Source: Dermacentor variabilis (taxonomy: Eukaryota; Arthropoda; Arachnida; Ixodida; Ixodidae). Taken from it: DNA of 64,000 bases. Both the position numbers and the translations under genes were made by a program. This document shows, piece after piece, positions 32,090 to 44,439 of this stretch. Location: the NCBI RefSeq assembly GCF_050947875.1, contig NC_134569.1, positions 189,468,067-189,532,066 on the forward strand. Direction: 5' to 3'. The notes below the pieces were generated by a model that had not been told where the DNA came from, ran no database searches, and saw only the letters and a program-made list of their open reading frames with translations. Every line of letters starts with the position of its first letter. Position 1 is the first letter of the stretch.

Positions 32090-33425
32090 GCTGTCAGCAA
32101 ACTCTGCCCTTTGTGCTGCAGTGGAATATCAGTTCGCTGCGACTAACGACACTATGATCTGGTTCTTCGACTCATCACTATGAAGACTCCACCACATGTT
32201 ATAGCACTTCAGACTATCGTAAGGAAAGGCGAATATCAACTGCCAGGTTTCGTGCGTTTGCACAGTAACGCTCAACGCACGGAACCAGCCTATAGCTCTT
32301 TGCAGTGTGTGAACGCGGCGCATTCGCGCCGTGTTTCCAAAGCATCAATATACGTACGCACTGACTTGGAATTCACGGTTCTCGGCACAGACGACATATA
32401 TGATTATGGGTTTGAGTGTACCGGTGTTACTGTTAATTTTAGGGCTGTGACCACGACGGTGGCATGCGTATAACCAGTCTACCAGACACCTCACTACTTG
32501 AGTGCATAGTGCCTCGCTGTGGTGCATCGTTTGTGTTATGTGTACACTTTAATGCCAACCATCAGCGACGGTGTTCCCTGCCCCAGGATAATCGTGCAGC
32601 AGAGATTAACGAGCTCATTATCAAGATTTATATGCAAAAAATGTATCACGGTTCACCTACATTTATAGGTAGAGGAAAGCAGCATTGTACTACAGACCTT
32701 GCGATATCAACCAGAGATGTGTGCTTAGCCTGGTAATGCGAAGCTGGCCCGTGGAGCTCAGATCACCTACCCATTTGGTCAACACCAACACATACTGCGG
32801 GCCGACAGACTGCCGTCTGGTCTGTACAATGACAAACTGGGACAATTTCCATCAGCTGATATCAGAGATACCTTCTCAAGACACTATGTTCAAGCTCATG
32901 AGTGAGTGTTTACAAGCAACAGCACAACAACGACCGAGTATCAGTAAACCAAACACGGATCTTAAGCTTTTGCGGCTTCGCTCATGTCGACGTCGCGCTT
33001 ATAGGCGGGTGTAGTGCCCTAAACAAAGCACCGAATCGACTCTGTATAACACCGCATTGATGCATCCATACGGCGGCATACAAAATAGACTCGTCGTAAG
33101 AGATGGGCAGCTTTATGTAGTCGCTGCATACTGGAAGTGATTTGGAGTGTTTGGCGCATGCTGAGGCCTCTCCGCACTCCCGAAGTCTGCAAGAATCCGA
33201 CGGCTGCATAGAGACGGGCTAGTCACCAAAAGTTCAAGTGAAAGCATTTGAAGACCTTTTCTCGTCTTTTGTATAGTGGCACCACAAATGACGACCTTCC
33301 TTATTCCACAAGTCAGGGTACAATGATTGCTTCCTATGGTCTAGCCTGCTAGATGGACCAGGCTGACTTCACTCTTGAGGAGCTGCATCACGCGCTCAGC
33401 CTTTCCAAAGGACGGTGTGACGTGC
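32090..33425 (+). pseudogene. LINE C ORF2: APE-type endonuclease and linker
   Basis: Endonuclease blocks in order: PPHVIALQTIVRK (about 32187, with Gln where catalytic Glu is expected followed by T), YQLPGFVRLHSNAQRTEP (32231-32290), a VHFNANHQ segment at about 32545 where GDFNxHH is expected (Asp lost), TTDLAIS (about 32688) and an intact SSDHLPI (about 32758). A linker follows to about 33420, ending at SFPKDGV-like sequence just before RT. Several stops and frameshifts. It would nick target DNA in an intact element. Confidence 0.75.
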
Positions 33426-34526
33426 CAAGCACTGTGAAACATCGATAATAGTTATCGTGAGCGCATATTGGGGCGACTATAATGAAGTAAGGAGAACCTG
33501 CAATAACAGCAGAGAAAACAGGAGATAAATAAGAAATAACAAGAGATAAAGAGGAGATAACGGCGTCAGCCGCCTTTCCGTCCTGATACATAATAAGGAA
33601 TTTAACTTTCTTGATAGTTAAACTAACTTTAACGTTGCCTTTTAAAGAATTTACCGTGATCCTTTACACGCATGCGCAGCTTGCCTACTCCGTTTTATCG
33701 TGTATATATTTGTTTAATTTCAATGAAATTTTGCAGTTGCGAGTAAGCGCCTTGTCCTGTCTCCTCTCTCCATACTATTCTTGCGCTTTTATATATTCAA
33801 GACGCCGCTCTCATTGGGCAGCACACATCGCTAGTGAGGGACTATCACCTCCTTGGCCTGCGGTGTACGACGCCCGACGAATGTTTGTAGCGCAGTGGTT
33901 GTGCGTCTACACGCGATCAGGCTCATCGCGCTCTACTTAGTTTTCTAAAGGAATTTGACTTAAGTTTTGCGTTTGTAGTCTTTGTTTTCGGGTGACAGCA
34001 CCTCAAACGCAATTTCTTCTAGTTCGACATCTTTAGTGGCGTGAATTGCAGTGGGGGGGGGGGGGGGGGGGGGAGTGCACTGCCATGCGTGAGCTGTGCT
34101 GTATGTGTTCTGCTTAATTCCTTGAGATTTGTTATCTTACAATTTCTTTCCTGATCTAGCACCTTCTTCCTATCTTCTATTTCTATTTTTCCGTGAGGTC
34201 CCTTCTGAAGAGTAGGCAGGCGTTGTGCCCCTCCCCGTGGCAGTTGCCAGCCTACTCCACGCTTCCCATTTCCTGCCTAGTGTACATAGGTTTTCAAAAC
34301 AAATAATGATAATTCTAATAATAATGGTACATAAAATCGTAGGATTATATTACAGAGCTTACCTCCTAGGACTTATCGTTGCCGGCATGCCTCACTGCGT
34401 GTGCAGGCTCTACGCCACATTATAATCTTTTCATGATCAGGTGAATGCAGTGAACAAGTCAAGGTTGGCAGATGGGAGGCTGTAAGTGAAAACTCACAAT
34501 TATTCGGCTCAGCTGTTTATGTCTGG
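33426..34526. other. No recognisable gene; poly-G tract
   Basis: AT-rich, with short frames only. A run of 21 G lies at 34053-34073. Nothing else supported. Confidence 0.5.
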
Positions 34527-37385
34527 TTGTCATCATCATCATCAGACTGGTCACGCCCACTGCAGGGCAAAGGCCTCTCCCATACTTCTCCAACTGCCCC
34601 GGTCATGTACTAATTGTGGTCATGTTGTCCCTGCAAACTTCTTAATGTCCTCCGCCCACCTAACTTTCTGTCGCCCCCTGCTATGCTTCACTTCTCTTGG
34701 AATCCAGATCGTAACACTTCATGACCATCGGTTATCTTCCCTCCTCATTACATGTCCTGCCTATGCCCCCCCCCCCCCATTTCTTTTTCTTGATTTCAAC
34801 TAAGATGCCATTAACTCGCGTTTGTTCCCTCACCCAATCTGCTCTTTTCTTATCCCTTAACGTTACACCCATCATTCTTCTTTCCATAGCTCGTTGCGTC
34901 GTCCTCAATTTAAGCAGAACCCTTTTCGTCAGCCTCCACGTTTCTGCCCCATACATGAGTACTGGTAAGACACAGCTGGTTATATACTTTTCTCTAGAGG
35001 GATAGTGGCAACCTGCTGTTCATGATTTGAAAATGCCTGCCAAACACACCCCAACCCATTCTTATTCTTCTGATGATTTCAGTCTCATGATCCGGATCCG
35101 TGGTCACTACCTGCCCTAAGTAGATAAATCCCTTACCACTTCCAGTGCCTCACTACCTATCGTAAACTGTTGTTCTCTTCCGAGACTGTTAAACATTACT
35201 TTAGTTTTCTGCACATTATTTTTAGACCTACCCTTCTGCTTTGCCTCTTCAGGTCAGTGAGCATGCATTCCAATTGGTTCCCTGAATTACTGAGCAAGGC
35301 AATGTCATCAGCGAATCGCAAGTTACTAAGGTATTCTCAATTAACTATTATCCCCAATTCTTCCCACTCCAGGTTTTTGAATACCTCCTGTAAACACGCT
35401 GTGAATAGCATTGGAGTGATTGTATCTCCCTGCGTGACGCCTTTCTTTATTGGGATTTCGTTGCTTTCTTCGTGGAGGACTACGGTGGCTGTGGAGCAGC
35501 TATAAATATCTTTCAGTATTTTTACACATGGTTCGTCTACACCATGATTCCGTAGTGCCTCCATGACTGCTAAGCTTTCGACCGAATCAAACGCTTTTTC
35601 GTAATCAATGAAAGCTATATATAAGGGTTCGTTATATTCTGCACATTTCTCTATCACCTGATTGATTTTGTGAATATGGTCCATTGTTGAGTAGCCTTTA
35701 CGGAATCCTCCCTGGTCCTTTGGTTGACGGAAGTCTAAGGTGTTTCTGATTCTATTTCCGATTACCTTAGTAAATGCTTTGTAGGCAACGGACAGTAAGC
35801 TGATCGGTCTATCGCTTTTCAGGTCTTTTGCGTCCCCTTTCTTCTGGATCAAGATTAGGTTGGCGTTCTTCCAAGATTCCGGTAAGCTCGAGGTCATGAG
35901 GAATTGCGTATACAGGGTGGCCAGTTCTTCTAGAACAATCTGCCCACCATACTTCAACAAATCTGCTGTTACCTGATCCTTCCCACCTGCCGTCCCCCTT
36001 TGCATATCTCCCAAGGCTTCCTTTACTTCTTCAGGCGTTACTTGTGGGATGTCAAATTTCTCTACACTATTCCCTCTTCCGCTATCGTCGTGGGTGCTAC
36101 TGGTACTGTACAAAACTTTATACGTATAAACTATCTTCTCCATGTTAGTTATATTGCCAGCTTTGTCTCTTGGTGCATACACCTGATTCTTGCCTATTCC
36201 TAGTTTCTTCTTCACTGCATTTAGCCTACCTCCGTTCCTGAGACAACGCTCAATTCTAGCCATATTATACTTCCTTATGTCAGCTATCATACGCTTGTTG
36301 ATTAACTTTGAAAGTTCTGCAAGCCTATTCTAGATGTAAGGTTAGAGGCTTTCATACATTAGCGTTTATTAATCAGATCTTTCGTCTCCTGCGATAGCTT
36401 ACGCGTATCCTGTCGAACGAAGTTATCACCGACTTCTATTACACACTTCTTAATGATGCCCATAAGATTGTCGTTCATTGCTTCAACACTAAGGTCCTCT
36501 TCCTGAGTCCAAGCCGAATACCGATTCTGTAGCTTGAGCAGAAATTCTTCTATTTTCCCTCTTATCGCTAACTCATTGATCGGCTTCTTATGTAGCAGTT
36601 ATTTCCTTTCCCTAATCAAGGTCTAGGTTAATTCAGGATCTTACAATCCTATGGTCACTACAGCGCACCTTGCCGAGCACGTCCACATATTGTATGATGC
36701 CAGGGTTATCGCAGAGTATGAGGTCTATCTCGTTTCTAGTCCCATCATTCGGGCTCCTTCACTTCCACTTTCGGCTATCCCGCTTGCGGAAGAAGGCATT
36801 CATTATCCGCATATTATTCTTGTCTGCAAAGTCTACTAATAGCTCTCCCCTGCTATTCCTAGTGCCTATACCATTTTCCCCGACTGACTTGTCTCCAGCC
36901 TGATTCTTGCCTACCTTGGTATTGCAGTCGCCCATCAGTATGGTGTATATTGTTTTGACTTTACCCATCGCCGATTCCACGTATTCATAGAAGCTTTCGA
37001 CTTCCTGGTCATCATGACTGGATGTAGGGACGTAGACCTGTACGACCTTCAATTTGTACCTCTTTCAAGTTTCACAACAAGACCTGCCACGCTCTCGTTA
37101 ATGCTACAGAATTCCTGTATGTTACCAGCTATATCCTTATTAATCAGGAATCCGACTCCTAGTTCTCATCTCTTCGCTAAGCCCCGGTAGCACAGGACGT
37201 GCCCGCTTTTTAGCACTGTATATGCTTCTTTTGTCCTCCTAGCCTCACTGAGCTCTATTATATCCCATTTACTCTCTATTATATACTCTACCCTCTATTT
37301 CCTCCAATAACACCGCTAGACTCGCCTCACTAGATAGCGTTCTAACGTTAAACGTTGCCAGGTTCAGATTGCAATGGCGGCCTGT
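34527..37385 (-). mobile_element. RTE-type non-LTR retrotransposon
   Basis: Minus-strand element with a single ORF order of APE endonuclease then RT, no RNase H, and a short 3' end closing in a (GAT)n tail at 34530-34544. This layout and the RT sequence style match the RTE clade. Its 2.86 kb is close to full length for RTE coding, but a 5' UTR is not evident. Confidence 0.88.
34560..37380 (-). pseudogene. RTE ORF: endonuclease-reverse transcriptase
   Basis: Starts near 37375 with NLNLATFNVRTLSS. An endonuclease block with MGDCNTKVGKNQAGD (GDxN-type, about 36900) follows. The longest open stretch (36290-35337, 317 codons) covers the RT fingers and palm: QVTADLLKYGG, RPISLLSVAYKAFTKVI, FIDYEKAFDSVE and KGVTQGDTITPMLF. 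After a stop (35339-35337) the catalytic FADDIALL box follows at about 35297-35318. A thumb and C-terminal region (YPVLMYGAETWRLTK at about 34950-34990, RRMMGVTLRDKKR) ends at about 34560. At least six interruptions overall. The palm residues themselves are conserved, so decay is modest. Confidence 0.88.
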
Positions 37386-38250
37386 CCTGAGCCAGGGATT
37401 CTTAGTCTGGTTGGGCATTATCATGAATGTACGAACTTGTAGCATGCTTCGAGAGCTTGCTTTAAGTGGCCTCGGTTTTCTTTCTTTTCCAGTACGACGT
37501 CAACAAGGCTTTCGCTTCCATGCCACAATTTATGTTCGTTGCGACGGCATTGCGAGTAAGTTGTGCGCTACTCTCTCTTTCTGTTTGTGGGCGGTTGTGC
37601 GTGTGTTCTTGTTAGCACGTGAGTGCTTGTTTGTGTGCGTGCTTGTGTGTGCTTGCGAGCGTATTTTTGTGCACGTGTTTGTGTGCATATTTGCTTGTAT
37701 GCGTGCGCGTGGCTGTGTGTCTGTGCTGATATGTTCTTGTGCCATCATTAATTTTTTTTGGCTGTAATTCAGCAACTAGTCCAGCAAAAACACCTGCTGT
37801 GGGGGAAAGAGCACGTGTAGGGCAAATGAGAAGACGGGTTAAGACTGTCTAAACTGGGCTATGGTGACTTGATACGGAGGTTATTTCGAGACTAAAGAAT
37901 ACGAGATAAGAAATGAAGACATTCGCGCTCGTCTGACGTCATTGATTCGCGCCGTCCGTTCCATAGTTGCCAAATATTCTTGCCAGCACACAACTCTATA
38001 TGTTCGAATTCACTTCGGCCTTGCTTTAGATTCTTTAGATACATAGATATCTAAAGGATAGAATCATTCATATCCTTTAGATAAAATCTTTTTAGGTAGA
38101 AATTTTATTTAGATCCACTACAGGAGGCATGCTAATTCCCTTCGCTTACTTCCACTGGAGGACGTATGCTAGTTCCCTCGCTTACTCTTGACTTGCATTA
38201 GTTGACTTCATCTTATGCATGCAAATTTGTTCATTGCGTATCTGCTTCAC
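37386..38250. other. No recognisable gene; GT-rich tract
   Basis: 37560-37730 is a GTGT/GTGCG-rich low-complexity tract that yields a long artefactual frame. 38030-38100 has short repeats of TCTAAAGGATA type. No domain. Confidence 0.5.
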
Positions 38251-38251
38251 T

Positions 38252-39245
38252 ACAGAGAGAGAGAGAGAAATAAACTTTATTTCGAGACCAGGCTTCTTGA
38301 GCCCAAAGGTGGGTGGCCACCTCAGTCCAGGTAGCCATGGCTCGCTGCCGCCGCCCGAGCCCTGTTCACCAACCGCAGCTGGCTGTGACGGTCTTGCGTC
38401 ACCAGCAGAGCCTCCCACTCGTCTTCCAATTCTTCTTCTGAATCCGCCTCTTTCTGCATGTTATCGCCTGGTGGTTATGATGATGGTGGTGCTTCTCGAT
38501 TATTCCTGCACCCAAACACCATATGGCGCAAGGTGTTGGGCGTGTCCGGCGGGCAGAACTTGCAGTCTCGCCCGTAGATGCCCGGATACATGGCGTGCAG
38601 CAGTGTTCCCTGCGGGTAGGTTCCAGCCTGTAGTCTTCTCCAGGTTACCGCTTGGTCCCTACTCATCGTCTTATGCGCGGGCGGGTAGCGACGCCTCTGC
38701 TTCCTGTAGTGCGGCAAGATATCCGAGTACTTCTTGGATATCCGTTCATCATCCTCGTCACAGTCGTTGGCCCGTGTTCTCTGCGCGTCGGAGGTGGCTC
38801 GGCGTGCATGATCTCGAGCCGCGGCGTGCGACGCCTGGTTCCCCGCGATGATCCTGTCCCGGCGTCCAGAGGATTTGTGCTGCTTCTATCTCGGTGCTGT
38901 TCAAGACCTGAAGTGCTGCCTTTCCAATCCTTCCGTTCATGCATCTTCTGCATGCTTCTTCCGAGTCTGTCACCACGGTAACCACGGCCTTCTTGCACGT
39001 TGCGATGGCCAGGGCTATGCCCAGCTCTTCCGCTGTGCTCGCGTCCTTGGCGCGTATGGATGTGGCTGTAAGTTGTTCGCCCTTCTCGTCGACCACGCTC
39101 ATTGCAAATCGGTCGTTGGTACTGTGAGCAATATGCACTGTTTCGAGAAAGAGGACGACGACGAGTTGGTCGAAGCCGAGTGCCTGCATTGCCCGGGCTG
39201 TGTGACCTCTCGATGCGGTGCTCTACTCTCTCAGTGCTTCATCAA
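38252..39245 (-). mobile_element. Non-LTR family B-like element, 3' part
   Basis: Minus-strand 5'-truncated LINE. RNase H region 39189-38758, C-terminal domain 38717-38475, 3' UTR to AATAAA at about 38281-38276, then a (CT)n tail (38253-38268). The C-terminal block resembles those at 8.5 kb and 16.0 kb. Confidence 0.8.
38475..39189 (-). pseudogene. Family B-like ORF2: RNase H and C-terminal zinc region
   Basis: RNase H segment: SAEELGIALAIA-type helix (read here as STAEELGIALAIA), VVTVVTDSEEACRRC with its Asp, AQILWTPGQDHRGEPG (normal W-x-P-x-H loop altered to GQDH). After a frameshift the C-terminal domain reads TWRRLQAGTYPQGTLLHAM, then CKFC and HMVFGC, a C-x2-C...H...C cluster. 5' RT sequence is absent. 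Confidence 0.78.
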
Positions 39246-39414
39246 TTAAACCAGGACGCCTCTCAGCACTCCTTACAATTCCCGTCGTAACCCTGACTGT
39301 ATCCGTTGTGTTTGAACCAATTCTATTCTTCAAAGAGACTAGTGTTCATCTGTTCTACACATACTGCATGACATGTCAAGCTCCATCCGTTGCTATTAAT
39401 CCGAATTTCAATAT
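39246..39414. other. Unassigned short interval
   Basis: Between the LINE fragment and the LTR at 39415. Nothing recognised. Confidence 0.5.
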
Positions 39415-39595
39415 TGTTACGCCCACGAAAGGCGTTTATTCACAAGCCAGGTAGAGTTAGACGCGACGGCCGTGACCAGCTGGGCGCCTATCGAGATTCG
39501 GCTAGCCAGCCGCCCGTCGTCTTCTTTCTTCACCTGTCTTGGATGCCCCACATAGCGTAGAGGCGTAAACCCACTACGCACGTACGCGTGTGACA
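39415..39595 (-). repeat. Candidate 3' LTR of Gypsy element 2
   Basis: A 181-bp segment starting TGTTACGCCC and ending GTGTGACA (TG...CA on either strand). Its second half (GCTAGCCAGCCGC, TTCACCTGTCTTG, AAACCCACTACG) recurs at 48625-48700, at the other end of the region. Confidence 0.6.
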
Positions 39596-39649
39596 TTTGC
39601 CTCCGCGTAGAAGAAGCCGCGTAGAATTGCTAGAATCCGCGTAGAAATG

Positions 39650-39667
39650 CCCCCCCCCGGGGGGGGG
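39650..39667. repeat. C9G9 palindrome
   Basis: Nine C followed by nine G. Self-complementary homopolymer block just inside Gypsy element 2; it may also be a point of assembly uncertainty. Confidence 0.9.
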
Positions 39668-40423
39668 CAATTCAAACAAGCTGTCGATAAATAAAGGGCT
39701 TGAAAGGGCTACATACGAAAGTTCAGTCTTTGCGGACCGTCGGCCATTTGATGTAAGGGGTGCTATTCGGTAGTCTAATTGGGCCAGTAGTTTTAGAGCG
39801 CAGCTCTTTGGCGTCCGTTCCTGGGTTTCGCGTCGTCGTCGGCGTTGTCGTCGGCCTCGTAACCAGCTCCGCCCCCCTTTCATCCCCCCAGCGCTAGCAG
39901 CGACCGACTGATACCGCTGGATGCCGCTGACGCCGCTAGAGAATCAAGATAACGTGACTGCATAGAACACCGTCGCCGCCATGCAGAAAGAGGAGGAAAG
40001 GGACCCCCCCCCCCTGTTCTTGTGTGGCGGATAGGGTGCTCTTCAGTTGCCGACGCGCCGGTTATTTCACGTAGGCCCCGGCACGTCGACGAATACGTGA
40101 CCACCTTCTCACGGCTATACCTGGTTCTTAGCGCTGCGGAAGCGAGGGTATCATATTGTTTGTGTCGGCATCGGCGGCGTTGTCCCTGAAACCAACTCCG
40201 CAGCTGGGGTTGACTCACTATCGGCGTCAGCGGCATCAGTCAGTCGCTGCTATCTCTTCCCTCCTCCCTTTATCGTGTTGTCCGCTTGCTGCGCGCGCTT
40301 CTGCCCCCATCGTTTGCCGCTGGGTGTACACGCCGCCCCCCTCCCCCCTCTTCCTGCGAGTCTCCGGTTGTCAAAGCGCCGGCTCGAACTTAATTCCTTT
40401 CTTCGCTCCTCCTCCAATGCAAC

Positions 40424-40599
40424 CCCTGTGCGGTGGCAATCAGAGAGCCAGATCGGTGGCGGCGGATCTGTATATGTGCACCGCCCGAGCCGAAATTGCC
40501 GCTGCCGTTCGCCCTGTGCGGTGGCAATCAGAGAGCCAGATCGGTGGCGGCGGATCTGTATATGTGCACCGCCCGAGCCGAAATTGCCGCTGCCGTTCG
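40424..40599 (+). repeat. 88-bp tandem duplication in element D
   Basis: Two exact copies of an 88-bp unit (40424-40511 and 40512-40599). Copy 2 of element D carries the same duplication (about 45987-46162), so it predates their spread. Because 88 is not a multiple of 3, the translated repeats fall in different frames, arguing against a coding role. Confidence 0.93.
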
Positions 40600-40634
40600 C
40601 CACTACGAAATTATCTGCCAGTTCTTTCTGAGCC

Positions 40635-40799
40635 ATGAGCGAGACGACCGATGGAAGTCCTCCGTCTGCTGCTGCTGCTGCTGCTGCTATACGAGCTGCC
40701 AGAGCAGAGGCCCAGCGCCGTCGCCGTCAGAATCCAGAGGTGCATGCCGCCGAAGCAGAAGCTTACCTAGTGGAGTCTTTGTTAAAGGAATACGTGTGA
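40635..40799 (+). CDS. Small polyalanine/arginine-rich ORF in element D copy 1
   Basis: 54 codons: MSETTDGSPPS, seven alanines (GCT repeats), then RAARAEAQRRRRQNPEV and an acidic/hydrophobic end SLLKEYV. The Arg-rich AEAQRRRRQNPE style resembles repetitive coiled segments in some tick proteins, and a similar segment is at about 50640-50700. It may be an exon start captured by the element. No function can be assigned. The paired copy at 45788-45955 has eight alanines, so the frame is preserved despite a repeat-length change. Confidence 0.45.
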   Translation: MSETTDGSPPSAAAAAAAIRAARAEAQRRRRQNPEVHAAEAEAYLVESLLKEYV

Positions 40800-41070
40800 A
40801 AAATAAAAAAAAATTCTGTGATAGCGCATACATGTGTTGCTCGATTTCTTTGCCTCAATCTATCGAAAAGGTGAAACAGCTTATTTGCTGCGCTCAAATT
40901 TCGCATTAGGAAGTAACGTAATCGTCGGTAATTTTTCTCACATAATCCACGTTTTCTTGTTAGTTTGCAAAGCTACAATTAGTCGCTAGGGTTACAAATC
41001 ACGTGTCGGCGTCGGCGGTCGTAGCGTGCCTTCGAGCTGTCTTTTGAAGAAAGAGTGCGAAACAAGCAAG

Positions 41071-44000
41071 TCATCGGGCCTCTTCAGCAAGAGAGACGGT
41101 CTCGGATATACTAAGATTGTCATGGCTTGAAAACGGGAAGATAGCGTCTAGTGTATAAGGAGGCGGGCGAGAATAAATAAGAAAGAAGACACTGTAGCCA
41201 GTAATTTCGTGCTGTGAGGTGTTAAATGAGTACGTAATGAAAGCTAGCATGCTGTCCCAGTCCTTATAATCTGACGCGACATGCATATACAGTATGCTAG
41301 TAAGAGTTTTCTTCGTACATTCCGTAAGGCTATTTGATTGTGGATGATACGGGGTGGAATGTCAAAAGCTTGAAGCACACAGGCGAAGCGTCTCCTCGAC
41401 CACGTCTGCATTGAACTGGTGCCCATGATCGTTCATGATGACTGGGAAGTCCATGTCGGGGAACGACAAAACGCAGAAGAAAAATACGCACTTCCTTTTT
41501 ATTAGCAGCTGGTATCGCAGCTGTCTCACAGTAGCGTGTCAAGTTATTGGCGAACCGGACAATACAGCGATTCATATCAGATGACCGCGGGAAAGGACAG
41601 AGGACGTCGATTCCGACTTGTTCAAACGGAGTGCCGGGAGGTGGCACTAGATGTCGACCAGGAGGAGCAGTCGTAAGACGCTTGTGACGTTGACACTCGC
41701 TGCAACTGGACGCGTACTGACCGGTCGTCTGGCGCATTTTAGGCCAGTAGAACCTTTCGTGAACGAGGTAGAGTGTTCGTGCAGATAGATCTTGGATCAT
41801 CATGCAGAGCGTGCAAGGTGGAGACATGGAGACTCTCCGGGACCACCAGAAGATATCGTGAGCCTAGAGCAGAATATTTTTTTGTACAAAACTCCATCAC
41901 GAACGCAGAAACGACTGGATGGTGCTGGTTTCCCTGCAGTAGTCAGAAGTGCATCTATAGTTCGGTGTTTTTGTTGCCAGACCTTGAAGATATTTATGTG
42001 AGGAAATCCTGGCTCCAGTGATGCGAGACATCGGTCGAAGTTGTCCGCGTCGCAGTCCGTCGTTGGAAGCGGCATGCGCGAGAGGCAGTCAGCGTCGTTG
42101 TGCCGTCGGTCGCTTTTATAAGAAAGGGTAAAGTCATATTCCTGTAAACGGAATGTCCAACGCGCAAGCCGGCCTGACGGATGACGGAGATTAACGAGCT
42201 AGCTGAGAGAATGACGGTCTGTCATCACGTGGAGGGGCGCCCGTATTGGTATGACCGCAAGCGCTGTACTGCCAAAATCGCTGGAAGACATTCTTGCTCT
42301 GTGACGGTGTAGTTGAGCTCAGACTCAAAGAGCGACTCGCATAGGTGGCGACGTGTTCTTTGGTGTCGACGCGTTGAATAAGGACCGCGCTGATGCCACT
42401 ATTGTTAGCACCCGTAGGAACTTCTGTGGGAGCAGTATGGTCGAAGTGTCGGAGAATGGGATGGAACGTGAAAAGAAACTTCAGCTCACGAAGACTAGCC
42501 TCACAGTCAGGGGTCCATTCAAAGGGAACGCTCTTCTGGAAGAGGCATGTCAGCGGACACGCGATGTTAGCAAATCCACGAATAAACCGGCGGGGTTATC
42601 AGCAAAGCACCAGAATACTGCGTAGATCTCTTACATGGCGAAGTTGCTTGAAGCTTCCACAGTATCAATCTTCGCTGGATCGGGTCGTATGCCGTCCTCA
42701 TCAATTAGATGGCCCAGAACCAGTGCTTGGCGCTCTCCAAAATGACATTTCTTCGAGTTGAGCACCAAACCTGCTTTTCCTAAGCAGTCTAGCACAAGAA
42801 CGAGACGCGTGTTGTGCTCACTGAACGTGTACCCGAGAATCACTACATCTTCTAGATGGCACATGCACACTTCATACTTCAAACCACGCAGGATGTTGTC
42901 CCTAAAGCGCTTGAAAGTTTTAGGCGCATTACAGAGCCCGAACGGCATCACAATAAATTAAAAAAGTCCACCTGGTGTTACAAATGCTGTTTTCTCCTCG
43001 TCTTCCTTGTGCATAGGAATTTGCCAGTGCTCTGACCCCAAGTAAACACAGGAAAAGTGAGACGCTGATGAGAGGAAGTCGATAGCATCATCCATACGCG
43101 GAAGAGGATATACGTTCTTTTTAGTGATGGTGTTGAGGCGGCGGTAGTCAACAGAAAATGGTCATGTACCATCTATATTCTTCACCAGAATCTTTGCGCT
43201 GCCCACGAACTACAGGTTTCTTGGACTGCGTTCTTATGCAGCATTTGGCGGCCTTGGTCATTGATCACCTTTGGCTCCGATATTGAGACTTTGTACGACT
43301 TCTGTCGCAAAGGTTGGGCAGATCCTGTATCTGGGGGATCGCGTATACGTGAAGGAGGAAACGATGGTGGCCCGTCTTGCTGCGAAACAGTCTGGCATGT
43401 TTTAGTAGAATATTCGCCAATTCATGACGGTGGTTAGTTCTGAGTGACGTGTTCACCATAGTTAGAGTGTAGGAGTGCGAAGCAGGGCATGGATTAACGG
43501 AATGGTGTTCATCCGTAGAATCAGGGGCCTCTGTAAGAATGGCGAGTGACAGCAATTTATCTTCATGGCGAGCCGCAAGTGTCAGACCCTGCGGTAGCAT
43601 TGCAGGTTCAATGGAACAATTTACGGTCCGTAAGCTAGTGCGTCCCTGAACAACTGACAGCGTGCAATAGGATATCAGCACATTCCTCTTGATGTAGGTC
43701 AGATGAGCGGACTCCACTGTAGCATGAAACGTTCCGTTGGCGGTAGCGAAACATGCGACTGAAACACACGAGGGCGAATAACGGAGGCGCAACTGTACCC
43801 CTGGATATACAAAGCACGCTTTCGTGATACAGTGGGCCTTCCATAAATGCAGCAGAAAAGAGCATACCTACATTTATTTGTCCCGTTGAGCAGCAGACAA
43901 TGACACCGAACAGCTTCAAAAAATCAAGGCCCAGGATTACGTCATGCTTAGAATGAGATGGAACAGCGAACCCAAGATCACTTCTACATTGCACAACCCG

Positions 44001-44430
44001 ACTCCACGAAACGTATCGGCACGGTCCCAGCGAAACATCAATTCTAGACCTAGGAGGATTTTAAATGCAAGACTGAAACCGTTGTTCCCCTTTCCACTAA
44101 GACCAGTGATGAAACTCCGTCTATTAGTAGAGTCATCTTATTCCTAACATACAGATGGGTGGAGGTATCTCTGTCGAGGTCGAAGATTGTCCAGTGACCT
44201 TACCTCCAACGGCCGCGCTGGCTAGCTTTCCCGAAGTGGCGACGGGTAGCGACACCGCGGAGACGGCGACCGGCTTACGCGAAGAGCGGCCGGTGGTGTC
44301 AAGCTGTGACCGGGTGCTGGAGAACGGTTCCGCAGCGGCTCTGGTGAGGAGGCAAGCTTCCTGCATACGTGTGCGAGGGCGAATAGGTCGCGCCAAGCGG
44401 AGCGCGGTATCGCCTAGATAATTCATTGAG
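41071..44430 (-). pseudogene. Gypsy element 2 pol (protease, RT, RNase H, integrase), decayed
   Basis: Minus strand, 5' to 3'. A Gly/Ser-rich linker (44430-44150). A protease-like segment with LLIDGVSS, where DTGAS is expected, and HDVILGLDFLKLFGV (about 43905-43950). A long spacer (43792-43265). RT with a degraded N-terminus (about 43170-42960), FGLCNAPKTFKRF (about 42910-42945) and a catalytic box reading HLEDVV where YxDDVV is expected. A decayed RNase H (42340-42080). An integrase zinc-binding region with HERFYWPKMRQTTGQYASSCSECQRHK (about 41690-41770) and core EQVGIDVLCPFPRS (about 41590-41630), then a C-terminal part to 41071. Gag is missing. Many stops; clearly dead. Confidence 0.85.
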
Positions 44431-44439
44431 CCGGACATG

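Larger units (their letters stand above)
31282..33425 (+). mobile_element. Non-LTR element C, right part
   Basis: Continues the LINE interrupted by Gypsy element 1. ORF1 has a zinc-knuckle region (about 31461-31560) and a C-terminal domain (to about 32081), followed by the ORF2 endonuclease and linker. The element ends near 33425, just where RT should begin, so it is 3'-truncated. Confidence 0.75.
39791..40936 (+). mobile_element. 1.15-kb non-autonomous element D, copy 1
   Basis: A 1146-bp unit starting TTTTAGAGCGCAGCTC and ending GGTAATTTTT, present again in reverse orientation at 45650-46797 with only a few differences found by eye. It carries an 88-bp tandem duplication and a small ORF with a polyalanine run. 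The two ends share a GAGCGCAGC motif in inverted orientation (near 39801 and 40890). No transposase, so mobilisation in trans is inferred. Confidence 0.8.

Noticed and set aside
37369..37767. 132-codon Cys/Val-rich frame
   Set aside because: Comes from a GT-rich low-complexity tract; no domain, and the opposite strand is equally open.
40156..40638. 160-codon frame with internal repeats, duplicated at 45952-46434
   Set aside because: Other frames and the opposite strand are also open here, and the 88-bp duplication shifts frame. GC-rich repeat explains it.
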